DNA of 64,000 nucleotides from assembly GCF_000003815.2 (NCBI RefSeq), contig NC_049979.1, forward strand, positions 9,794,110-9,858,109, given 5' to 3'. The translations under genes were made by a program, and so were the position numbers. Positions within the stretch are counted from its first letter, which is position 1. Every line of letters begins with the position of its first letter. Origin of the DNA: Branchiostoma floridae (Eukaryota > Chordata > Leptocardii > Amphioxiformes > Branchiostomatidae). Shown one piece after another: positions 53,684 to 64,000 of the stretch. Below the pieces are notes generated by a model. It did no database searches and had not been told where the DNA came from. It saw nothing but the letters and a program-made list of their open reading frames with translations.

Positions 53684-56600
53684 TTACACCCTTATGGAAT
53701 ATGGGGAAGTCCATGATTTTTGGCCTCCATCGGAGTCACCAGAACCGAGCTCACTAAGGTCAGTAAAAGCCGTCTGATACAACAGGTCTGAACTGTCTAC
53801 AGGAGACGCCTTGATATCTACAAGGAAGGACGAGTTCATGGTACAACTGTGCCTTTTCTCTGGCGATGTCAGTTGTGTGTCTGGACTGACGGAGTTGATG
53901 GGCAAGGGTGAGTGAGTTGGAGAGAAGAACACAGGCTGCATGTCACTGATGGGAGGCGTGTTGGTGATGACCTCCCTATTGTCAGAAGACAGCATGGAGA
54001 CCATAGGGTTGGGTGGTGGGGAGTCCATGAAAGGTGGTGGGGTTTCCTGAAGACTCTCGTCTGTGTCTAACATCTGTGCCTGGCTATGGACCTCCGTCTC
54101 GGCTGTGTCCTTCTTATCTGTCATGTGTTGGGATGATGCTGGACTGGAATTTTTCTGAATATGTGCTGAGCTGGTCTGTATCTATGGGATAAAAAGGAGA
54201 AATAGTTAAGAGCTATACACAGAGAGATTGAAAAAGTAAAACAAAACATTCTTGACTCATTAAAAAATTAGAGAAACTGAGAACTTAAAACTGTTTTGTT
54301 GAATTGAAAAAAAAATAATGCCGAAGCAAAAAGCAAAGAATAAAAGATTGGAGCAACTTAAAGGTTCAGTGTGATAGAACTAAGAAACAAGCACAACATG
54401 CATGCAGAACATGTCTTTACATCACAACTTGGACAACAATAAGGCAATTTTCTCAAATCTGCAATCAGGCATGCTTTTAACTGTATTCAAAGCAATATAC
54501 TCAGGAATTACGATTTACAAAAGACATGCATATTGTGCCATACTTCAAGAGTAGAAGGAGAAAAATAAATGACACAATCACGGTGCTATGTTTCTTTCAT
54601 TTGCTGAACAGGCCATGCAGCAACCAAATCTAAAGCTGGCAGAATTTACCGCAAACACAACACAACACAACACAATCACGGTCAACACTGCCCACCCTGA
54701 GACTCACATCAGATGAACACCTCAAACCCATCATCTATCATACTGGGGTCCTGCAGCAGGAGAGAGAGCGGGGAGGGGAGAAGACAGGTCATGACCATTA
54801 GCAGTGGAGTATGTGGGAAACAGGGATAAATGCTGGTGAGGGAAGCTACCCACATGTGACGTCCATGCCTTGCACTAACCCTAGATGCGCTTAACACAGT
54901 AAATCCTGATATCGGTGCAAACAGGGGAACAGACTGAGACTGACAGGGACCTACATGTTCTAGTTCCATATGGAACAAGGCTTCTATTTCTTCATTTGTT
55001 CTATCTGGAAAAGGAGTACAGGAATATCAGGTTTTTCACAGCTTGTCTTTATTCACACAATGTACTGTATACATATATGGTATATACTCTTTATATTGTC
55101 CATGAAAGGCTCCTTAAAAGCGCAATTTTTCCTTCAATGTGTACTGTGAAAAGTGCAATCAGCTAGTTCAACGTGCTACAGTGCCTTCACTTTCAGTGTT
55201 GCAGCATTTCAAGGCCAAACATACAGGTAAGCAACAATGTTAATTTAAACGCTGTGCAGTTACTATTCATTAATTTTGCATCCTACATGAAAAAGGTTAT
55301 GCCAACTACTGAATATGCCAAATCTGTATTAGAGGTTCAAAATCTGAGACATCTGTTTGGACTTATTTGAAAAGTGTCCATATTCTGTAGGTAGATTTCC
55401 TCAGGCATGAGTGTGAGCTAGAGGCAAGAAGAGGGTGAGGAGGAAGTGTGCCGTGGCAGGTAAGTGCAGACATGAAAGCTGTAAGCACCAGCCTGACACT
55501 ACCAATAAGTACATTACCATTAATGGGGCTCAGTAGTATCAAAACACTGTTCTATAAACAATTCATAACCAAGTAAAATATCTATAATCACTATGATATT
55601 CAATGTGAGAATCACATCATATTGTTGCCAGAATAAAACATTTTCGTTTTCATGAGATGAGTAAAAACAGTACTACAAAAGAAAAGTCATCTTCACAGTA
55701 TATGGAGCTAAATATAACGTGCTGTAGGAAAAGTGAAGAAAGGTACTCTACCAACTCTACCAACTGTAGAAAAATACTGATAGACCAAAAATACAGTAGT
55801 TAAACAGCCTACCTCCTCACTACTGCAGTCTAGTTCAGGAAGTAAGATAGTGGTGTAAGGTGTCAGGTCCCTCGTGGTGACGGGCTCTTCATGAGGCTTT
55901 TCTGCCGCCTCCTCCAGCAGGATGGAGCTCTCCACAGGAGTTAACATGTAGTGCTGAATGTGGTCCATGTCACGCACATGGAGAACTAGGTGTAGTAGGG
56001 GAAGGTAAAGCAGATGTGAAATGACCAGTACACATTTAGCATAAGAGCAAAAGCTTGATACAATGCTCAAAATCTAGCATGGTTGCGGAAGATGACGCTG
56101 ACGTGTTTTATTATGTAACTCTATTTTATAATGAATGTTTTGTAATGATACTTTTTAAAGACTGATACTCTCGGGCGAACATACGCCCACAATTGTAATT
56201 TGGTTTAGAATTTCAGTTTATGTACTAAACTGCAAGAACCAAAATAAAAATAAAGCTCTCATTCAAGATTAGTATCTCAGATAACTTTTTTTATGTGTCT
56301 TTTCTAAGGAAAACTGTGAAGTTAGACACACAATAAAACCAAACTGGAATTCATTTGGATATCCTAGTACATGTATTGCCATTCCAGTCAATGGCACACA
56401 AGGTTTTCCTATGAAGTTACTGAGAAAACATTTCAAAATGGAAGATGTCCTCATTTGTTTCCAAACTCACTGTACTATTCATCTATGTTCTTCTATTCTT
56501 TTCTTTACCAATGTAGTATATCACAGATAGTAAGGAATACAAGAAGTGACACCGTAACCTAATCCAGTGTCATCCAGCAGCAGGTTTACTGTGCAACACT

Positions 56601-59600
56601 CTGCCATAAGGAATCACATGTCACTATGTCGGAGTAAACACGTGTGGCACATCACAGAAAGTCTTACCATTCTTCCTGGGTTCATGCTCCTGGGGAATGG
56701 TCTGTGGTAAGGACTGTAGCACCTCGGCAGAAACCTCTACTACATGGTCTGCCCTGTCCCTATCCTCGGGTTGTGTGGTGGGATCTTCTGAAGATTTGTG
56801 GTCAAGTGTGTCCTGTTCAGCACTCTTGTGGTTGGCTGACTTCTGCTCTTCATCCGGCTTCTCACTTAACTTCTCAGATGCTGTGAGGTGACGGGGAAAA
56901 CAACATGAAACCTTGCACCCCATGTTTACAACACAACACGCAGTATACCTATCAGAGGGCCTGAGTGGTCCCAATGGCCACCCTTAGAACTCAAAACACT
57001 TGAAGCAAACATCGCTATCACAGCAGCTGCAGAAATTCTAGTCCTTGAATTGCTCCAGGGACTTTCAAGTGTTGATAACAGACTACCAGCAGTGAATGCT
57101 TTCACTTATTCTGCTCTTCCATGGTATCAAGAAACGAGAACCTTAAAACCAAAAGATTAGTATTATCACTTATCTAATGCAGCTATCAGGCGGTACTTTA
57201 GATGGTACCCTTTAGATGATCTATTTTTGACATTTTGCTTTTCATGAAATAAGAAGACAGTAGATGCATTCTCACTGTATAGCTTTTAACAATGCTTGCT
57301 GCTAGATGTGATGGGTCATTCAGTGTATAATAACAAGCTTGCTGCTACACCACGTGCCTGTGTCATACCAGGTATACAGATATTTATGCCCAATACCCAA
57401 TATATAACCAGCAACAGGACATGCAAAAAAATGCTGGATACCCTGGCTGGAAAATGGTATAATGAAGGGCCCTTGTAGACCTGACTCTGGACATGATAAT
57501 TTAATGAACAATTTCAATCTGTGGAATGACAAACATTTTGAATGGTATAGCCATAAACCAGCTGGTAAGGGGATATACACAACACTGACCTTCCCCATCA
57601 GACAGCTTTGGCTTGAGGTCGCTGCAGATGCCAGATGTGTTGGAGCTTCCCTTACTGGACTGGGAGGTCCCACGTTTTCTCCTGACAAGGGAATTCCCTG
57701 TGAACTGCTTGGCAAAGGCCTCGAAGCTGGACAGCTCAACAGTCACGCCATTTTCCCACTCCAGCTCCGTGCTGTAGATGTAGGACTCACGGTACTTCCT
57801 CTTATCTGTACAATGGACAAGATGATTAGATCAACATACACATATTGGTCAAAGAATGTTGACACAACTACCGGTGTTTCTGATGTTGGTACGGATGAAA
57901 TTTTCATTTTGTTTTCCTTACATGTACCTCTGTGGTACACTCTGGTTGTTATTCTACACTGATGTGTCACTGAACACAAACTTCTGTTGGCTATACTTAG
58001 ATACCAAAGTCAAGTGAGGGTTAAAGACCATGCAAACCTTTTTATGGCACATGCTGATACTGATGTTTCACAATTAACCCTATGCCCGGGCTGGCAGGAT
58101 TACCTTATCAGTGCCCTTCTCATAGCAGCAAATCAATCAACTCCCAAGCAGGACTCATCACAGCGTACATTGTAACTAAAGTGGTGAGAGGCCAGCATGT
58201 CATAATGACATTTACCTGCTTTTATGACAATAGCAAGGAAGGCATGAGGCCCTTGTCATGAGGAAAAACAATTGAATAAGCTCCAAGATGTGAGAATCAA
58301 GCATGGCATCAGTATGCCAATATCTCCTGATTTTATTTATCATTTTCTATGACACCACTCCTTAGATTAGCAGCTGAACTGTCTGTTTCATTTGACAGGA
58401 CACTGAGGTGGATGTTGGTGCTTCTGCCTGTTGCAATTTATTGCAGGACTTGGGTTCCACAATTTTTCCAAGGAAATGCTCCTAGTAACTAAGTTCATCG
58501 GAGGAAAATTTACCAGCTTGTGCCTCCATCTTCCTGATCTGGTCCAGTCTAGGCTTCATCCTGAGGTGGAACTGGTGTGTTCCCTTCATCAGCTCCAGCA
58601 GGTACTTGGACCTGCATGGGAGAGTGAGGTAGAAATGTTGTTGTTCTGCCTATATTTAACATTGAAAAACTCCGCTTAACAACCACTGTTCATGAGAGTC
58701 AATGCATCACAATATCACCAATTACAATCAATAACACAAGATATTGCATCACCATGAACATGTTACCGGTATCATCAATCAAGTACATATAATATACACT
58801 TGTCAGCTCACACTTATATCACAGTCAACTGTCGCTTATTATAGCGCAGAGAGCAACAGAGCAATAAATACATACAGACAACCTCATAGATCAAATCAGC
58901 TATCATACAAAATGTATGGGCATGCATTCAGACGATGGGCATGGTAAGAGGTCACAGTGAACATGCTATTGGAAAATCAATATCTTACAATACCCAAGTC
59001 ACTCTTTGTTATCCTAAGGCAAAATAATCAATATCTTTTAAGAACACAATTAACCAGATCTTTGAAGAATGTGTCTGGGGAAATTTCTTACGATTGTAAC
59101 AATGCCCAAATTCGTCACAATTGTAACAATGCCTTTTTCAATGATCCTACCTGTTATAACTATCTGTGTAGTACACTAGCTTCCTGAAAGAGGGCGCTCC
59201 ATCAGGTTGCAATTCTATTCGCTTTCTCTGCAGGGGCAAGAAACAAGAAACAGGTTGAAAATGATAATCAGTGTAACCTGTACAATATCTGAATGCATTT
59301 ATAGTTCCTTCTGGGTGGTTATAGCTACACTTGCAGTGTAACCTATTTCTCAGCAAGAGCAAGATATAGGCTGAAAATAAATGTATAACCGTTTATCATA
59401 CATCTGCATGCATTTACCGATGTGCTGATTATAGCTCATTCAACTAAAATAGCCCCCTTGAGGTAATCTCTGGGTCATTTCTTCAGCAAATTTGCTTGCA
59501 TGAAACAGCTCGATCTGGTATGGTGTTGACTTAGTGCTATGTTTACCTTGAACTTTAGCCTTCCGAGTCCATTCCAGGAATAACTGAATTGTAGGTTCTG

Positions 59601-62600
59601 TTCATCATCTGAAATCTGGGAGACAACATGGACATGTAGGGCAGCAAATAACTTTGTGCATAAAATAATGCCAAAATCAATTACAGTTCAGGCCTTATCT
59701 TTTACACTTTAATGATTGAATAATATTAGACTAGATCTGTACAATCAAAATATACCCTGTATGATTGATGATTGAAACAAAATTTATTCATTAGTCATAA
59801 TGAAACAAATCATACCTACGTCTTGCGTCTGACTGATTTCCGTCAACAACCTCTTTCTAACAAAGATAAATCCACGCTGTGCACACCTTCAATTAGCTGC
59901 AATAAAGTAAGACATACCTGGTAGACTTGGATGCCTCTCTGGCAGACTCCCAGGAGAGTACTGGCTGGATTTTCCTTCTTTTTCTGCAGAGGGAAAAAAA
60001 GCAATTGTTGACAAGGACCCTGGTTTTACAGTACCCTTTGATGCATGTGTGTTGATCATGATGAGCAATTTTTTTATATCCTCAATCTCCATACATTCAC
60101 TAAAAACAAAACCTATATACCACAATGTACATCAGTGGGAGAGGGTGTGGAAGGAGGGTTATTGAGTACACGTTCACTGCGGGATTTGAATAACTAAGGG
60201 AGCTTCTGTCATTGAGCCCAAGGCAAGGAGTTGCATTTTGTAATTCTGTGAAGAAAGAAAGAAATTCAATATTTGAAGCTAGCTGCATGGGTTTGAGTAG
60301 TTATATAGTATCCTTGAAATATGCTATCCCTGCAAAACATTAAGCTGTCTGTCATTGAGTCAAGAGACCAGGTCAGTTGACACACCACACTCCCATGTTA
60401 ACAAGGTCAACCTCCCTTCATGTACACAGGACCTGCTATCTACCCCCATCTCAGCAAGGTCCTGCAATAACTCTTTGGTCTGTGTGAAGTGCTGCTGAGA
60501 TAAGCCATAGCACAGTTCAACCAGAGGCCACGCGGAAAACTGTCTCTGTAAAGTGGTACTTACAACTCTCCAGACTGACATGCTGTGGATAACCATCACT
60601 ACTGCTCTATTTCTAGCGCCATTTCGTTACTAAGAACAGTCACTTTTGTATTGTTCCTTTGAGGTTCATCTAAATGTTTGTGCAAAACACATTACAACAA
60701 ATACTGCAGTTAACGTTACATTAGACATCTCACATTTGTTTTACTAGAGGTTACTACCAAACAATCCAAAATGTCATCTGTTTGAAAACAAAAGGCCTTG
60801 TGTGGTATGTACAGTTGTTACTTATATGAAAACAGACATTACCCTACCTTTTTGACCCTGTATATGTGCATGGCGACATCCTCTAGTTTGATGGCTTGCT
60901 TGATGTACTCAGTCTGTGCCTCTGTGGTGGCCATGGCTTGGTGCTCCTTGTGCATGCTGGGCATGTGTCTGGTGATGTAGTCTTCACCCCGCTTTGCTAT
61001 CACCTGAGAGAATACAAAGAATAGAAACTTATCAAAAGGGAAATAGTTATGGAAAATCAATCTTCTCTATTTCCTCAGTTTCGAATAGGTTACTCACAGA
61101 TAACCTGTAGGTATCTTTTTTTCTTTCTGCAAATAAGCTTATTATTCTCTACTTGCTGCAGTGCACATTCTAGATCTATGATTGCACAAATAGCTACATG
61201 TTAGCTCTTTCTCTAACAATAGTGGACTGGTGTGGTTACTAGAATACATCTCAGTCTCTGAATGTAGAAAATGAACCCCTAAAAGTCTGCAAAAAATGTC
61301 AGGGTATCTAAAAATCTGTCACTTTTTTGGATATAAGTGTGGAAAACAGCAAATTCTTATCAAATGTTTAGCAGCAATATCGTGTAAAATGGCATTTGAA
61401 AATTTGTACTGGGTATTCTGACCAAACCCTCCCCCATACAGGCTTATGACCATGATGGGGTAGATCATGATAAGAAAGCTGTTGGTTGCAGCCATCAAAA
61501 GGAAGCCTCCAGTCCTTATCAGTAGCTTTGATCACTGTACAAACTGGCTGTCTGATCAAAGCTAACATGGATCATGTCCTCCCCACCCCATTTGTTCCTG
61601 TTCAACCATGCAGGTACCTTTAAATCTTACCTGATAGAGGCTTTAGGGACACTTAGATGGGCTTATGCTTGTCTTAATCCAGCCTCATCTCTACCGTGGG
61701 GTACTAACAACTTTCAAACATCTGTCATCTTTTCATTGCAATTTTTCAAAAGATTTATTAGTTTTATTAACTTCTAACAACAGGAAGTATGTATCTAGTA
61801 CTTTTCTATGAGCATAACATTTTATTGACACCTTTGAGTGAGAATGGTCCAATAGTGCTCCAAAAAGTATTGATGAATGATCGTAAGTGACACAGATGTA
61901 ACTTCTAGCTTCAGCATTTCTGCAGTCTTAACAAGATCTTGGTAAGTGCTTTGTCAGAAACTAAGTGAGTGAGAGGAAACAAGGAAAAGCTTTTAACTTA
62001 AGAGCAGACTTCCAAGAGACAAATTTTGGATTCCAGAAATAGACAAATTTTGGGGAGTTCCAGTTTATTTTGAGATAGTGTGCAGGACCCTACAACAACT
62101 TTCCATACACGCCCTTATCAAACACGACCAAAGAGTGTGATGCTTGGGAGACATACCCACTGAGGGAAGTACTTGGAGGGTTGGAAGTACTGTCCCTTGT
62201 GTTTCTCTGTGCTGAAGTTGCCCATGTCTGCCTGCAGGGCCAGAGCTGCCAGCACGAAGAAGGCCTCCTCCTGCAGCGGGCCCAGGAAGGACTGGGTGAC
62301 GTTCTGTCTCAGCTGCCAGTAGTAGTGCTGTCGGCTCACCCTGTCCCTGGGTGGGCAACACACGTTACATTAAGCACACTGGCTTTCCAAGGTTACTGGG
62401 TGCATCTGTAGCATGTCAAAGGGCACTTAGAGTGAAAAGTGAAAGGCAAATGGTCCTAATACTAATAGTAAAGGTATTTGGTCTAGAAAGTAAGATCACA
62501 ATCTGTAAGTACATGATGGCAATTTTTCAGATTGCTTTTCTTTTGTCTGAGATGATGTACTGTTATTTCTGGGAATTTAGGAAGAACAAAGGTTGATTGT

Positions 62601-63951
62601 CTTCTTCATTGAAACATTATTCATTCTAATTTATACCAATAATGTTTGTTTTTTGAACCTGCTATTTGTTCTGTTAAGTAAACAACAACTTAAGATGATC
62701 CATCTTCTTCAGTAACAAGGTGGACCACACCCTGAACAAGACCAGGCTGCCACGCTCCACTGCCTGTCACACACAGTAACATAAACCTCTGTCATGCCAG
62801 CCCGCCCCTGTATGGCTTCCCATGGGAGCTCCAGACTGTTACCCCATGGAAGACAGGGTTTCTGCACACCTGCTGGCATTACAACAACAACAGGACATGG
62901 CCACACAGGTGATGTCACTGATAAACATGCCGTAAAGTCATCACACACCTGAGCCACCAGTAAAGCTCCATCCCGCCTACCTGCAACCTGAGCTACATAC
63001 CTTTATACAGTAATGACATGGTTGTCTGGTATAGCAATGTTCCATATTGTCTCATGAATTCATGTCAGTTCAGAGAAACCAGTGGGTGGGAAATTAATCT
63101 ACACATTCATGGAACAAAAATGCTTGAAATTTCCTGAACAAAATAATTTGGGATGTCACATCTGAATGATTTCTTGGCACCCCTGGGAATTTTACAGCGG
63201 AATGCAAATTCGTGATTCGTCATTAGAAAACATCATGTTGTTATCTCCGCAGCGGGCACTTTCACATGAGCACACCTGAAGGTATATGATAGGATTTCCC
63301 TGCATGCTTGTTGGAGAGATGAATAATTAATGTAGCAGAAAGTGTGGGTGTGAGCACAGATAAGGATAATCTCCCTCCAACACATGGAAGTCAGTTTACA
63401 TGACTGAAATCTGCAAAACAAGCTGTTTCTGTGTTTGGCATCCATTCTTTCCTCTCCCTTTGAGTCTACCCTTATCACTGTTTCCGCTCGTATACATATT
63501 TTTATCTTACAGTAAGGTCAACCTGGTGAGCAAAATTGATCCATCAAGTAGTGTTTGGATAATGGAAATTTGAGCTGACAATCAAGAACTCTAACTTTGG
63601 TTAGGATAGGCAGGTAACTAGCAAAAATATACTTAATCCCTCTGGACTTCTGTTGGCGTGTTTTAAAACAACAATGATACTATGTCTGGTACACAAAACA
63701 GTAAATGATATCAACTCTTACAACTTGTTTAGAGGACAGGTTTGTGTTATTGCATGCTTTCGCAGAAATAAGTAGGAAATGTAGTTATCTCTTAAGGTAT
63801 CTGTCTACTCCCCACATCAAACACAACATCCTTTGAAGTACACACTCAGGTGTTAACAGGTGTGGTGTTACCTGATGAGCCCTCCGTGCTCCACGTAGAA
63901 CTGCACCCGGAAGTACAGTGTGAGGAGAGGAGCACCTTTCTTGTCCAGGCC
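53684..63951 (-). CDS. FRMD6: FRMD6 (willin), FERM-domain protein, 5' end outside window
   Basis: Exons 5' to 3': 63951-63872, 62346-62157, 61003-60848, 59983-59918, 59615-59547, 59227-59151, 58611-58514, 57805-57590, 56880-56668, 55985-55813, cassette 54750-54708, last exon 54181-53684 (TAA). The FERM domain is clear: LYFRVQFYVEHGGLI, FFVLAALALQADMGNFSTEK, YFQPSKYFPQW, KRGEDYITRHMPSMHKEH, IKQAIKLEDVAMHIYRVKK, QRGIQVYQ, PDGAPSFRKLVYYTDSYNR and KRKYRESYIYSTELE all line up with human FRMD6 in order. FRMD6 is a cortical FERM protein, related to Drosophila Expanded, that acts upstream of the Hippo kinases at apical junctions. The first FERM lobe lies beyond 64000. The C-terminal half is Ser/Pro/Glu-rich and diverged. 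No PPxY motif is visible in these exons. Confidence 0.9.
54708..54750 (-). other. FRMD6 alternative stop-containing cassette exon
   Basis: A long pyrimidine tract ending CTGCTGCAG precedes 43 nt reading DPSMIDDGFEVFI, then TGA plus one base, and a strong donor (GTGAGT). The exon upstream (55813-55985) ends in phase 0, and both this exon and the last exon begin in phase 0. Inclusion therefore gives the C-terminus GFEVFI, and skipping gives the longer tail ending SPYSIRV. The stop lies one base from the final junction, so the included mRNA should escape nonsense-mediated decay. Confidence 0.65.
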
Positions 63952-64000
63952 CTGCAGTAGGAGTAAATAACAATACTCATTATTGTGTGCTTGTTGAGTG

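Noticed and set aside
1-64000. Prokaryotic-type systems (CRISPR arrays, operons, riboswitches, defence islands)
   Set aside because: Gene structure is spliced and eukaryotic throughout. No regularly spaced direct repeats or multi-gene operons are present.

Overview
The window is animal nuclear DNA. It holds four intron-structured or intronless protein genes plus one transmembrane receptor-type gene, and much intronic DNA carrying SINE and MITE remnants. Short dense exons, metazoan-only gene families (axonemal-type dynein heavy chain, PREPL, CDC7, FRMD6), a single-exon LRR transmembrane gene and two 100-N assembly gaps fit an invertebrate deuterostome. Amphioxus (Branchiostoma) is the best inference, but nothing in the window proves the species.

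Layout: (1) 138-34808, minus strand: about 64 coding exons (about 3,245 codons) of one divergent dynein heavy chain, from its start codon through tail, linker, AAA1, AAA2 and AAA3; AAA4, stalk, AAA5 and AAA6 lie beyond the left edge. Both nucleotide-binding motifs of AAA1, the main motor ATPase site, are degenerate, while the Walker motifs of AAA2 and AAA3 survive. This and the predicted size point to a DNHD1-type dynein. (2) 34.8-38.2 kb: dynein promoter region, an orphan plus-strand exon, a MITE and an orphan exon of a glutamate carboxypeptidase II-like peptidase. (3) 38197-39531, plus strand: single-exon LRR transmembrane protein. (4) 40-41.5 kb: a second MITE and a perfect 26-bp palindrome. 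(5) 41540-48078, minus strand: PREPL-like serine oligopeptidase with an intact catalytic triad, interrupted by an assembly gap. (6) 48.15-48.42 kb: compact bidirectional promoter shared by PREPL and CDC7, with YY1-, ZNF143- and E2F-like sites. (7) 49087-50694, plus strand: CDC7 kinase with an uninterrupted coding region. (8) 53684-63951, minus strand: FRMD6 (FERM protein), missing its first exons at the right edge, with two alternative C-termini.

The genes do not form one pathway. CDC7 and PREPL are linked only by a shared promoter. Dynein (cilia or flagella), FRMD6 (cortex, Hippo pathway) and the LRR receptor are independent neighbours. The most unusual signals are the dynein with a dead AAA1 site, six RE1/NRSE-like motifs in its introns, the FRMD6 stop-containing cassette exon, the 26-bp palindrome, and two local exon-edge tandem duplications.
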